From: Candidatus Accumulibacter appositus
GTDB lineage: Bacteria > Pseudomonadota > Gammaproteobacteria > Burkholderiales > Rhodocyclaceae
Direction of reading: 5' to 3'
Length of the DNA: 55,313 nucleotides
Assembly (NCBI GenBank): GCA_000585055.1
Contig: JEMX01000027.1
Span: 1-55,313 of the forward strand
Positions 1 through 10,506 of the stretch are shown one piece after another. The first letter of the stretch is position 1; the number at the start of each line of letters is the position of its first letter. The notes below the pieces were generated by a model. It ran no database searches, was not told the origin of the DNA, and was given only the letters and a program-made list of their open reading frames with translations. Position numbers and translations under genes: made by a program.

Positions 1-8
1 GTTGCCAA

Positions 9-473
9 TCAAACTGCCTGCCTGATCTGCACAAGGGTAGGTGGGTGCGCTGCACGCTTACGATTGACCGTTTCTCCGATGTGATGCATCAGGCGAATCG
101 AGAAGATGCAGTCCACGCTTTGGTCGGGCAGCGAAATGTCAAAGGCGGAACACTGTAGCAGACGAAACCGACTGACCAGCGCCGGCTCACGAACCTGAGC
201 CGCGACATCGAGCATCGCCGCACTGAAGTCAGCCGCCAGCAGTTCGCGCTTGGGGTCGGCCGCCAGCATCGACCAGAAACGACCCGTGCCGCACGGCAGA
301 TCGAGCACCGACGCCGGCGTGCCGGCGAGTCGCAGGGCGCGCTCTGCCATGCGCTGCTCTAGCCGATCGGAGAGTTTCTTGTGATGGTGCTTGTCGAAGT
401 ACTGGCGCGAATGCTCGGCGGTGTACTTGTCCGAAAAGGGCAGGTGGACGGGCGCTGTCTGCAGATTACTCAT
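9..473 (-). pseudogene. Class I SAM-dependent methyltransferase, C-terminally truncated
   Basis: The reading frame from ATG 473 encodes 154 residues. GGAAAG lies just upstream as a plausible ribosome binding site, so this start is preferred over the upstream in-frame ATG at 548. Residues 56-65 read VLDLPCGTGR, the glycine-rich SAM-binding motif I of Rossmann-fold methyltransferases, and ADFSAAMLDVA at 81-91 fits the second strand that binds the adenosyl ribose. The similarity ends after LMHHIGE at residues 128-134. The last 20 residues look unrelated to a methyltransferase, and the family normally runs 60-100 residues further. A deletion or recombination joint near position 70 is therefore likely and the enzyme is probably inactive. 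The substrate cannot be told. Confidence 0.55.
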
Positions 474-627
474 GAAGTCTTTCCGGATCGATGGCCCTTG
501 CCGGTCGGGCAGGCGAGAGGCCGCAACGTCGCATGGCGCTGCCGCCATCGCTCAGGCGCCAGCGCGATGACGGCTGCTGTTTGCCGCTCGGCTTGTCGAG
601 CGAAACCGGGATTCTGCCGGGCGAAAC

Positions 628-1071
628 TTAGCCCAGCCTTAGCTGCTGCATGCGTGCTAGAAGCGGGCCCCCTGGCGTTCGTCGCTCGCCATGGCCAGCT
701 GCACGCTTGATCACGGTGATCGGGCGAGACCACTGATGATCTGCGTGAATCAGCGCATGTACCAAGGCCTCGTGCAGTGCTTCGTGGACGGGTGTCTCAT
801 CAACCCGCATCGCGCGCTCGTCGAGTTTGAAAGGCACTGCCAGTTCGTCCCCCAGTCTTGGATAAACACGGCAATAGAAGTCGAAGAGAGTCGGCGCCCA
901 CTTGCCGTCCTCGCTCAGCCGCAAGCTCCAGCGCCGTTCCGAGTCGAGATCCGCAAGGCTGAAACCATCAACGACGCCCGAAACCTGTGGCTCATCGCTT
1001 GCATCGCGCAACATCTGCCGCACTTCGGCGTCAGTGCAGCGGTACTCTCCTGCAAGCTTGCGCGGCAGCAC
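628..1071 (-). pseudogene. Remnant of AlbA_2 / ATP-binding transcriptional regulator
   Basis: This 147-residue frame contains the stretch ETPVHEALHEALVHALIH followed by AD at about residues 92-111. That resembles the GHKL-like ATP-binding segment (EALREALVNALIHADY) found C-terminal to AlbA_2 domains in a family of putative DNA-binding regulators/helicase-like proteins. Full proteins of this family are 400-550 residues long, so both ends are missing. After VIKRAAGHGERRTPGG the expected NPG-type loop is garbled. Frames upstream (about 1031-1255, minus strand) may hold more decayed coding sequence but cannot be read with confidence. It lies among other broken genes at the left edge, which supports a decayed accessory locus. 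Confidence 0.45.
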
Positions 1072-1600
1072 TCGGTCGGCGCTGCTCGTGGAAGGAAATG
1101 CGGCCGCGCACTTCGCGCAGCGTGAGCATCAAGCTGACGTCGCCGCGGGGAGCCGGCTTTACGCGCACACATGGAGCAAGTGCTCGGCAAGGCAGCAGGA
1201 CGATCGGTGCGGTGCACGGTCCCGAATGAGGCTGTGCAGCTTGCTCGTCGACCAAGGCCTGGATCGCCGGCGTACGGGGCCCTCAGGCTCGTCTTGCCGT
1301 ACTTGCCAACGACCTGTTGTGCGCCCGCAACAATCAAGATGCGTTTTTTTGACCGCGATCTAGCAATAGACGATCCAATGCAGCAATATTTGTTTGCTGC
1401 GACGCACCATTGCGGCGTCAACGAAGGCCCACGTGGAACGTTAAGCTTCAGAAATTGGCGTTAAGCCGCGAGCAACGACAGGCAGGCCATGCGGGCAGTC
1501 GTTGAACGCCGCACTGCCAAAGGCCGCCCAATGGAGGGCGTCAAGGCGTGCGCACCGTTCAGCCGCCAGACCCCCACAAGCAAACAAACGAAGGAATCAT
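1072..1600. other. Gap without an intact gene
   Basis: No frame here resembles a protein. Some of the minus-strand sequence between about 1031 and 1255 may be the decayed upstream part of the AlbA_2-type remnant. The last ~60 bases are the leader of the DUF3422 gene and contain AAGGA at 1591-1595. Confidence 0.5.
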
Positions 1601-2903
1601 GTGACGAAACCGAGCAATCACCCGCAGCGCTTCGCGCTCAACTATGAGCTGCATGCCCGTCCTCCGGAAGCGCTGAGCATCCCTGAGCAGGCCTCGTATC
1701 TGGCGCTGGCCACCGACCCGGCGAACAGGCAAGCCGAGTACGAAAGCATCGTCGAGCTATGCACGCGTTACGGTGTCACTGCGCCGGCTCCGGAGGTCAA
1801 TCACTTCAAGGTCGACCTCGGCACTTTCAGACTCAAGTGGGAGCGACGCGCCGAGTGCAGCAGCTATACCTTCTTCCGTCACGGGGACTTCAGCGATCCC
1901 TTTACCCAGCCGGTAATCGCCAGCATCCCGCAGGCCTGGCTCGACCAACTGCCCGGGCAGGTGCTGGTGGCAGCACACGTGGTGCTGCGCAAGGCACCGG
2001 CGGAAACGCCGGACAGCGAGGACCTGGCCAGCCTCTTCGAAGGCAACCCGCTCGTCGGCGGCCGCGTCGGCGACGGCGTCGCCAGCGTGCGCGCCGACTT
2101 CCGCATCCACGCAGACGGCTTCAGCCGCTTCCTGATCGACGACATCAGCCTGACACCGCGCCAGGCGGGACGAATGGTGCAGCGCTTGCTGGAAGTAGAA
2201 ACCTACCTGATGCGTGCGCTGCTCACCCTGCCGGTGGCCAGGGCCACCTTGCCGGTGCTGGCCGATGCTGACCGCCAACTCTCGGCGCTGCTCAACGAGA
2301 TGGTTGAAGTCCGAAGCGAGGACGAACCCGCCCTCCTTGACCGACTGACGCGGCTTGCCGCGGTCGTCGAGGGCACCATCTCGTCGACCCTGGGCCGGAT
2401 TTGCGCGGCACGCGCCTACCAGGACCTGGTGGAACGTCGCCTTGCCGAACTGCGGGAAGTGCGGGTGGAAGGCGTGCAACCCATCTGCGAGTTTGTCGAA
2501 CGCCGCCTGCGGCCGGCGATGAGCACCTGCGAAACCGTGGCCAGGCTCCAGGACAGCCTCTCGGAACGGATCAGTCGCGCCAGCGAGATGTTGCGCACGC
2601 GCGTCGACATCGCCTACGCGCGTCGACATCGCCTTGCAGCGGCAGAACCAGTCGCTGCTCAGCACCGCCGCCCGACGGGCGAAGCTGCAGCTGCGTCTGC
2701 AGGAGACGGTGGAAGGCTTGTCGGTGGCCGCGGTCAGCTACTACGTGGTCGGCCTTGTCGGTTATGCGGCCAAGGCCATCAAGGCGCTGGGCGCGCCGGT
2801 CAATCCGGAGATCGTCATTGGCCTCGCGATTCCGATCGTCGTCGTCATTGCCGCGCTCGGCGTGCGCCATATCCGCCAGCTGGTGCAGCGCGCGGTCACC
2901 TGA
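1601..2903 (+). pseudogene. DUF3422 family membrane protein, frameshifted
   Basis: The gene starts at GTG 1601 with AAGGA six bases upstream; the in-frame leader before it has no ribosome binding site. The N-terminal part (RFALNYELHARPPEAL onward) and the long helical middle match DUF3422, a proteobacterial family of unknown function of about 430 residues. The frame breaks at a perfect 19-bp tandem duplication (2597-2634). Downstream of it the plus-one frame continues exactly as the family should, through KLQLRLQETVEGLSVAAVSYY and VGLVGYAAK to a C-terminal membrane helix (IVIGLAIPIVVVIAALGV), stopping at 2903. Removing one repeat copy restores a single frame through the join (RTRVDIALQRQNQS). 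As written, translation runs on to 3295 in the wrong frame. It is either a very recent mutation or an assembly error. Confidence 0.85.
2597..2634. repeat. Perfect 19-bp tandem duplication inside DUF3422 gene
   Basis: The unit acgcgcgtcgacatcgcct occurs at 2597-2615 and again at 2616-2634 with no mismatch. Nineteen is not a multiple of three, so the second copy shifts the frame of the DUF3422 gene. The reading is intact on both sides once one copy is dropped. Confidence 0.95.
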
Positions 2904-3079
2904 CGGATGCGCAAAGGCTGAAACATGCCGAGGAGGCGTCCGTCTTCGCTTTCGCCGCGAGCAGCGTTTCGGCGATGGGGCGGCCCAACACCATTCAAGT
3001 AGTTTCCGGCGATCTTCTTAGAGTGACTGCCCCGGCTTGCGCAAGGGCTTGTCCTTCAGTGGCGATCGCGTTTTCGGGC

Positions 3080-3684
3080 TCATACGGTCTCTGCGGCTTC
3101 GCCATTCAAATCGCCGGCAATCAAACGAAACTGCTCCAGCGCTGCTTCGAGGTCGTCGACGATCTCCTGCACGATCACTCCGGGCGGGGGCAGTTTGTCG
3201 CTGTCGGCGAGGCTGTCGTCCTTGAGCCAGAAGATGTCCCCTTGAGCCAGAAGATGTCCAGGCTGGCCTTGTCGCGGGCGATCAGTTCGTCGTAGGCGTA
3301 CGCGCGCCAGCGGCCGTCGGGACCGCTACCGCTGGCGCAATCCACCTCTTCGCTCCAGGTGGCTGCGCGGTCGTGGCGGTTGGCCGGGCGATCGACCGGC
3401 TCGCCCGTGCGTCGCCCCTGAACTACCGCGGCGCGGCCATGCGACTTGAGCAGCGTCTTGATGTGCTGCACCAAGTTGAGCTGCTTGTTCGAGGTCGTCG
3501 CCCAGAAGTCGTCGCGCTCGATCACCTCCTCCTCGGTGCTGCGCCGGCCGTCGGCGCCTTCGATCTGCGTGCCGCTCTTCTTGCCGAAGGGCGGATTGGC
3601 GAGCACCACGTCGAAGCGCTCGCCGGGGTCGGCGGCGAGCGCTTCGGCCACCTGGATTGGCACGACGCGTGGCGAGGACATCAC
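3080..3684 (-). pseudogene. hsdM: Type I restriction-modification methylase (HsdM), damaged remnant
   Basis: Residues near the start read GERFDVVLANPPFGKKSG, which holds the NPPF catalytic motif of N6-adenine methylases, followed by DDFWATTSNKQLNLVQHIKT, a hallmark of HsdM. The frame then jumps from AAVV directly to DRPANRHDRAATWSEE, so about 100 residues between the catalytic core and the C-terminal region are missing. The N-terminal ~200 residues are also absent: the frame begins at a GTG that overlaps the end of the DUF262 gene. After YAYDELIARDKASLDIFWLK a perfect 20-bp duplication shifts the frame. The correct continuation (DDSLADSDKLPPPGVIVQEI, then the coiled C-terminus) is found in the next frame and stops at 3080. 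At least three lesions make this a clear pseudogene. Confidence 0.85.
3220..3259. repeat. Perfect 20-bp tandem duplication inside hsdM remnant
   Basis: The unit ccttgagccagaagatgtcc occurs at 3220-3239 and 3240-3259 without mismatch. It duplicates the codons for DIFWLK of the HsdM remnant and shifts the frame downstream. Confidence 0.95.
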
Positions 3685-5585
3685 GAGGAAATCGTCATCT
3701 CGACCTCGGCCGAGTCCTCATCGATCTGCATGTCCTCACCTTCCTCCGCAAGATCACCGGCATACGCAGACTTGCCGGTCGCTTGCTCGATCAGGCGCAA
3801 GAGGCGCTTCTGCCGATCGGCCATGAAACTATCGAACCGGTCGCTTCGCAAGGTGTCGGGGTCGATGAGGTGCGAGCGCAGAAAGGCGTCGACCTTGGTC
3901 GACTCGATGGCAGGCGTCTTGCCGTCGCCCTTCTCGAGCTTCGCCAGGTACTCGGAGGGCGCCACACCGCCGATGAGCCGGTTCGTGCGGAACGACAGCG
4001 GCGTCTTGTTGATGATCGAGTCGTACACCGCCGGCTGGATCCCCTGCTTCTTGCACCAGTCCTGTGGAAAGACGTGGTGGATGTCGACGTTCTCGCCGAA
4101 GAACACGGTGTGGTCGAACTTCTGGCCGGAGCGAAAGTCCTGCGCGCCCTCCTTCATCAGCAGGGCATTGACGCCCTTGTAGGCCGCGGACAGGCGCATG
4201 CGCATCGTCTTCAGGCGGTCGGCGCGGAAGATGGTCTCGCTCACGGTCGAAGGCTCCGGGCCGCCATTCAACCAGGCCGGCACCTCCATAAAATCGCGCG
4301 CAATGCGCGACTCCACCGCCGAGCCGTAGAGCTCGCCGAACACGCCGTTCCAGTACCAGCGGACGAGCTTGCTGCGGTGCGACTCGTGCTCCCAGGCATC
4401 GCCGATGTCGGCAATGATCGCCGCGAGAGGTACGATCTGCGACTGATAGGGCAGGTCGAAAATCCGGTAGATGTGCAACATGTGCAGGAACTTCGCTGCC
4501 TGTACGAAGCCGCGCTCGACCTTCTGCTCATAGTGCGTGTAGGCAGCGAGCGGCAGGTTCAGCAGCGCCTGCCGATTGCCGGTGACGGCAGGCAGCTCCT
4601 TGCCCTGCCTGCCCGCCCGCTCCGCGTCGCGCCGCCGCTCGCGTGTGTAGAAGAGCGAGATCGCCTGCAGGAAATCGGTGTTGCCGACGCCGGCGATGAT
4701 CCCCGCCTCCGAGTCGGCCGGCCGGAGGGTGTCCACGAAACGGCGGCGCCGCCCTTTCGTGGCCTCGTCGCCGTACCAGTCCTTGCGCAGTTCGTACCCA
4801 TCGGCCGCATACATGGCCGTCACCAGTTCGAAGGCGTCGAGCGGCTTGCCACCGGTATTGACCTTCTCGAAAACCACACAGACTGCCTCCTTGGAGGTGG
4901 AGTCATCGAGCGAGATCACCGGTACGCCGTAACTCTTGAAATTCTCGAGCACCTGTTTCTTAAAGGCACGAAACGTCTTGCGCATCGCCTCGTGTTCGTC
5001 GCCCCGCCAGTGCTCGTCAAAGCCGTCCTGCCACTCGTCCCAGTCGAACACCTGCGATACGGGGTACATCAGGGCGGCGTACTCCCTCTCCGACGACGAG
5101 AGGTCCATCACCACCTCGCGCCCGAAGTCCGTGCGGATCACCCGGTCCTCGGGCACGCCGACGATGGCCTCCTCGCGGTCGACGGACTCGTCCAAGGCAT
5201 TACGGATGTCGACGTAGAACCACCGCTTTACCTTCTTGTTCTTGGGCGTGACCGTTTCGACCACCTTGCCTCGAAGCGTGACCTGGTAGAGCGAGGTCAT
5301 GCGCTGCTGCCCGTCGAGCAACAGCGACTTCGGCGTGGCCTGCCTGGCCTCCATCGGCGCGCCCTCGACCGGACGCGGCTTGAAGTTGACCTGCCCGCCG
5401 CTTTCCAGTGTCATCAGGGCGCCGACCGGGAACGCCCGCGACACGGAGGCGATCAGGCTCTTGATGCGGTCCTCGTCCCACACCCAGCTACGCTGGAAGT
5501 CGGGCAACTGCAGCGCGCCGCGATGACAGCCCTCCAGCAGCTCGTGCAGGTTGTAGGCGTTGGTCTTGAAGGTCGTGCCGGCCAT
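3681..5585 (-). CDS. DUF262 and DUF1524 domain protein (GmrSD/SspE-like restriction factor)
   Basis: This intact 634-residue protein begins MAGTTFKTNAYNLHELL. Residues 89-95 (LLDGQQR) carry the DGQQR nucleotide-binding motif of DUF262 (ParB/Srx-like fold, the GmrS half). Residues 501-545 (DIHHVFPQDW, then NKTPLSFRTNRLIGG) carry the His-containing nuclease motif and downstream Asn of DUF1524 (the GmrD HNH half). Proteins with both halves in one chain include GmrSD, BrxU and SspE, which use NTP hydrolysis to cut modified or otherwise marked phage DNA. Which mark this one recognises cannot be told. It sits between remnants of hsdM (downstream, overlapping by a few bases) and a possible hsdR trace (upstream), as is common for accessory genes embedded in type I loci. 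A role in phage defence is inferred from family and location. The gene looks undamaged although both neighbours are broken. Confidence 0.85.
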   Translation of the reverse strand: MAGTTFKTNAYNLHELLEGCHRGALQLPDFQRSWVWDEDRIKSLIASVSRAFPVGALMTLESGGQVNFKPRPVEGAPMEARQATPKSLLLDGQQRMTSLYQVTLRGKVVETVTPKNKKVKRWFYVDIRNALDESVDREEAIVGVPEDRVIRTDFGREVVMDLSSSEREYAALMYPVSQVFDWDEWQDGFDEHWRGDEHEAMRKTFRAFKKQVLENFKSYGVPVISLDDSTSKEAVCVVFEKVNTGGKPLDAFELVTAMYAADGYELRKDWYGDEATKGRRRRFVDTLRPADSEAGIIAGVGNTDFLQAISLFYTRERRRDAERAGRQGKELPAVTGNRQALLNLPLAAYTHYEQKVERGFVQAAKFLHMLHIYRIFDLPYQSQIVPLAAIIADIGDAWEHESHRSKLVRWYWNGVFGELYGSAVESRIARDFMEVPAWLNGGPEPSTVSETIFRADRLKTMRMRLSAAYKGVNALLMKEGAQDFRSGQKFDHTVFFGENVDIHHVFPQDWCKKQGIQPAVYDSIINKTPLSFRTNRLIGGVAPSEYLAKLEKGDGKTPAIESTKVDAFLRSHLIDPDTLRSDRFDSFMADRQKRLLRLIEQATGKSAYAGDLAEEGEDMQIDEDSAEVEMTISS

Positions 5586-5767
5586 ACAGTGCTCCCTCTT
5601 GTTTGTTTAGCGAGTGTTTTCCGATGCCGTCGTGCGGGAACCCGTGTCGTCGCACCATCCAGGGACGCACCCGAGAAGGCGCAAGCAAGGAAGGGGAGGG
5701 GTGCGAAATCGGCGTGCGGGGCAGTTGCGCCGCCGCCGGTGGCGAAGACCGGCGTTTGTGGCAGCGC

Positions 5768-5850
5768 CTTGAGCCATTCGAGCAGCGTTTCTGGTCGATG
5801 GAAAGCGAAGACGTTGCGGGCGCGTGGCTCGGGGTCGAGGCCGTTGCGCG
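5768..5850 (-). pseudogene. Possible trace of type I restriction subunit HsdR
   Basis: A minus-strand frame reads ARNVFAFHRPETLLEWLK. This resembles the conserved VF-FHRPETL-EWL segment that lies just before the helicase part of HsdR proteins. No further HsdR motif follows in any frame. With the hsdM remnant on the far side of the DUF262 gene, it suggests a type I locus from which most of hsdR has been lost. The match is short and rests on recall of the family. Confidence 0.35.
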
Positions 5851-6093
5851 CAGCACTCGCGTCGGCGCGGGTAGACGGGCGCTGGCGGCAGCAGGAACAT
5901 CGCGTCAACCTCCCCCTTCCGGTTGTCTTATCGTTTCGCGTCGCGCACAGAGCTGCGTCGAGCGTGCCGGTGGCGATGAAGGTGACATCTTGCCACAGCG
6001 ATGCGGGGAAGGCGCGACGGACGCGGCGTTCGGATTTCCGAAGCTACGAATCCACAACGCGGCGACTGCGTCGCCGTGCCCCCTCTCCCCCAG

Positions 6094-6118
6094 CCCCTCT
6101 CCCACAAGGGTAGAGGGG
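6094..6118. repeat. REP-like GC-rich hairpin
   Basis: cccctctccc at 6094-6103 pairs with gggtagagggg at 6108-6118 across an acaa loop, with one unpaired base. This type of CCCTCTCCC/GGGAGAGGG hairpin is widespread as a dispersed intergenic repeat in GC-rich proteobacteria. It could also act as a weak bidirectional stop for transcription. Confidence 0.6.
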
Positions 6119-6214
6119 AGCAGGCGGCGGGGGGAGCGCGGGCTTTCGATTTGGGCCGACATGGGGAGCAGTGCTTGCAAATGGCTTAGAATCTGCTGCT
6201 TGCGAATCTGACCA

Positions 6215-6255
6215 TGCGAGGCTGCACGCTGGCGCTGCGAGGCTGCACGCTGGCG
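6215..6255. repeat. 20-bp direct repeat with 21-bp period
   Basis: tgcgaggctgcacgctggcg occurs at 6215-6234 and 6236-6255, separated by one base. It lies in non-coding sequence upstream of the histidine phosphatase gene. Confidence 0.9.
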
Positions 6256-6313
6256 ACGGCCATCGTCCCTCGGCCGATGGCCGTCGCCAACTTCGCCGGT
6301 GAATGTATTGCTT

Positions 6314-6952
6314 ATGGAAGCCACCCGCATCTGCTTCGTCCGCCATGGCGAAACGTCCTGGAATGCGGAGAAACGCATTCAGGGAAACATCGACGTTGGC
6401 CTCAATGAGGAGGGGCTGGCGCAGGCGGAAGCGGCTGCGCAGTGGCTGTCGCCGCTGCCGATCGAGGCGCTGTACAGCAGCGACCTGCAGCGCGCTCGGC
6501 AGACGGCCCAACGCCTTGCGAGCGCCTTGCAGCTGGCGCCGATCCTACGCCCGGAATTTCGCGAACGACGCTACGGGCTGTTTGAAGGGCTGACCTACGA
6601 GCAGTCGCGAAGCCGATATCCCGACGTGTATCAGCTGTTCGAAGAGCGGGTGCCGGATTTCGTCATCCCGTATGGCGGTGAGAGCCTGCGGCAGCTGCAT
6701 CTGCGGGTCAGTGCCGGCTTGCGGCGCCTGGTCGACGAGCATCCGGGCCAGACCATCGCGGTGGTGACGCACGGCGGCGTCCTGGACATCGTCAACCGTC
6801 TGGTGCGCGGCACTTCCCTGCACCAACCGCGCGATTTCCTGATCCCCAACGCCGGCATCAACTGGGTCAGCGCCACCGCCGACTGCTGGCACATGGAAGC
6901 CTGGGGCGTGACCGATCATCTGGCAATGGTCGGGCTCGACGAACTGCCGTAA
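6314..6952 (+). CDS. Histidine phosphatase family protein (phosphoglycerate mutase-like)
   Basis: The 212-residue product opens with MEATRICFVRHGETSWN, where RHG at residues 10-12 is the phospho-histidine motif of the histidine phosphatase superfamily. YSSDLQRARQTA supplies the second substrate arginine, a glutamate-bearing FRERRYGLFEG loop follows, and VTHGGVLDIV near residue 155 contains the second catalytic histidine. The length fits the small GpmB/CobC/PhoE-like branch, which acts on phosphomonoesters; true cofactor-dependent phosphoglycerate mutases are longer. A GTG at 6299 would add five residues. Neither start has a strong ribosome binding site, and ATG 6314 is preferred because the conserved core begins there. 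The substrate is unknown. It is convergent with the downstream marR gene. Confidence 0.85.
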   Translation: MEATRICFVRHGETSWNAEKRIQGNIDVGLNEEGLAQAEAAAQWLSPLPIEALYSSDLQRARQTAQRLASALQLAPILRPEFRERRYGLFEGLTYEQSRSRYPDVYQLFEERVPDFVIPYGGESLRQLHLRVSAGLRRLVDEHPGQTIAVVTHGGVLDIVNRLVRGTSLHQPRDFLIPNAGINWVSATADCWHMEAWGVTDHLAMVGLDELP

Positions 6953-7010
6953 CAACGCAGACAGCGCAGACGACCAAGAGGGCGCCGACCGCGGGCAGGC
7001 GCTTCGGCTT

Positions 7011-7541
7011 TCAGGCTTTCGGCTGTACCGTGCCGCGGCGCGTCGACTCGCCCATCAGTTCCAGCAGAGACGCGATCCCCTGGCGCAGGTTGCCGAGCAC
7101 GGGCTGTGGCATTTTTCCCAGAGCGCCGCGCAGCCGGCCCTGCATCGGGCCAGGAATGTCCTTGACCAGTTCGAGCCCTTCATCGGTAAGGTGCAGGCGG
7201 ACGACGCGGTTGTCGGCGTCACGTCGTTCGCGGCGCACCAACTGGCGCAGTTCGAGCTTGTCGAGCAGGTTGCTGGCGGTGGACGGCTTGATATGCAGCG
7301 CACTGGCCAGCTGCGAGACACGCACACCAGGGCGGGCCGAAATCTGCCACAGGGCCCAGAGCTGCGAACCACTCAGGCCATGCCGGTCGTCGATGTTCTG
7401 CATGCCGTTCTGAACCGAGCGCACCAATTGCAGCAGCTTGCCGAAGGCGTCGTCCGCCCCCTCTCTGATCGTAGCGCCGCCGTCCAACGGCTGCCTATCG
7501 GCTGCCTGCTCTCGCGAACCATCCTTGCTTATGTGAGTCAT
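7011..7541 (-). CDS. MarR family transcriptional regulator
   Basis: The 176-residue protein has the MarR winged-helix layout. A helical dimerisation segment occupies about residues 25-60 and a helix-turn-helix lies at about 74-100 (VRVSQLASALHIKPSTASNL). The wing follows (ERRDADNRVVRLHLTDEG, about 108-126), then a C-terminal dimerisation helix. The charged first 30 residues are an extension beyond the core. It is divergent from mscS and the glycogen/trehalose operon, with a 107-bp AT-rich gap containing a perfect inverted repeat. The natural inference is that it represses itself and possibly mscS and the operon. Such regulators usually respond to small ligands or oxidation, but the ligand here is unknown. 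No ribosome binding site is evident at ATG 7541. Confidence 0.88.
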   Translation of the reverse strand: MTHISKDGSREQAADRQPLDGGATIREGADDAFGKLLQLVRSVQNGMQNIDDRHGLSGSQLWALWQISARPGVRVSQLASALHIKPSTASNLLDKLELRQLVRRERRDADNRVVRLHLTDEGLELVKDIPGPMQGRLRGALGKMPQPVLGNLRQGIASLLELMGESTRRGTVQPKA

Positions 7542-7585
7542 TGTGCGAACCCTTGCGTTGCCCGAAAAATATTTTCATGCAATAC

Positions 7586-7618
7586 TATTTTGCTTGAACT
7601 CTTTGCACAAGCAAAATA
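7586..7618. promoter_or_regulatory. Inverted repeat, candidate MarR operator
   Basis: tattttgcttg at 7586-7596 is the perfect reverse complement of caagcaaaata at 7608-7618, with an 11-base spacer. It contains the TTGC/GCAA half-sites typical of MarR operators. The site lies in an AT-rich stretch in a GC-rich genome, 45 bases before the marR start and 31 bases before mscS, so it could control both directions. Confidence 0.6.
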
Positions 7619-7648
7619 TTTGCCTAACGCTTATCAACCTGGGGGTAC

Positions 7649-8571
7649 ATGGACAAAGAAATCTTCGATCAAATTCTTTCCGTCGGCCAGCAACTCTCAC
7701 CGACGATCGCTTCGACCTTGCGCATCAGCCTGATCCTCGTGCTCGCCTGGCTGGCGATGGCCTTCGCACACAAGCTGATCCGCACTTTCCGTATCTACAT
7801 CAGCAGCAGCATGAACGATGGTGAAGAGGTGCAGCGGGCGGAGACCCTTGGCCGCGTCTTCCGCTACGCCGCATCGGTCATCATTTCACTGGTCGCTGGC
7901 GTTCTGGTGCTGGCCGAAGTAGGCGTTTCCGTGGCCCCGATCCTCGGCGCCGCCGGTGTGGTCGGCGTCGCCGTTGGCTTTGGCGCGCAGAGTCTGGTCA
8001 AGGATTACTTCTCGGGCTTCTTCCTGCTGCTCGAGAACCAGATCCGCCTGGGCGATGTCGTCGAAGCAGGCGGCAAGAGCGGTCTGGTCGAGGAAATCAC
8101 TCTGCGCTACGTGCGCATGCGCAACTACGATGGCCACGTGCACTTTGTTCCGAATGGCAGCATCACCACCGTCACCAGCATGACCCGCGGCTTCGCACAG
8201 GCAGTGGTCGACGTCGGCGTTGCCTATCGCGAGAGCGTCGAGCAAGCGCTCGCGGTGATGCGCAGCGTCGGCGCCGAGCTGCGCGCCGACCCCGCTTTCG
8301 CGGCCAAGATCCTGGACGACGTCGAGATCGTCGGCGTCGAGTCCTGGGGCGATTCGGCGGTGGTCCTGCGCTGCCGCTTCAAAGTCGTGGCCATCGAACA
8401 ATGGACCGTTCGCCGCGAGTATCTGCGCCGCCTCAAAGACGCTTTCGATGCTGCCGCCATCGAGATTCCCTATCCGCATCTCACTGTCTATCCAGGACAG
8501 GCCAAGGACGGCTCAAGCCCGCCCTTGCATCTGGCCATGGACGGCACCACGCAGCACCCCGGAGGTACGCA

Positions 8572-8575
<4 letters not shown>
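7649..8575 (+). CDS. mscS: Small-conductance mechanosensitive channel (MscS family)
   Basis: The 308-residue protein has three predicted membrane helices (about residues 19-44, 72-92 and 96-130). The third contains the glycine/alanine-rich pore helix ILGAAGVVGVAVGFGAQSLVKDYFSG, the signature of MscS. A beta domain with NYDGHVHFVPNGSI and the cytoplasmic alpha-beta cage follow. MscS opens when membrane tension rises on hypo-osmotic shock and releases small solutes. The length is close to that of E. coli MscS (286), with a short extra C-terminal tail. Its TGA overlaps the glgB start as ATGA and the glgB ribosome binding site lies inside its last codons, so it appears to be the first gene of the glycogen/trehalose operon. 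Confidence 0.93.

Positions 8576-10506
<1,931 letters not shown>

Larger units (their letters stand above)
5586..6313. other. Intergenic region with gene traces and repeats
   Basis: No intact gene is seen. The region holds a short HsdR-like trace near 5768-5850 on the minus strand, a second unassigned protein-like stretch on the minus strand near 5905-6030 (RRAFPASLWQDVTFIATG), a REP-like hairpin at 6094-6118 and a short direct repeat at 6215-6255. Confidence 0.5.

Noticed and set aside
5905..6030. Minus-strand protein-like stretch (RRAFPASLWQDVTFIATG)
   Set aside because: It looks like the end of a real protein but is too short to assign and has no intact frame; kept only as a note in the gap entry.
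3657..6113. 818-codon plus-strand open frame opposite the DUF262 gene
   Set aside because: It is the shadow of the DUF262 gene and runs on into repeat sequence; no domain is visible.
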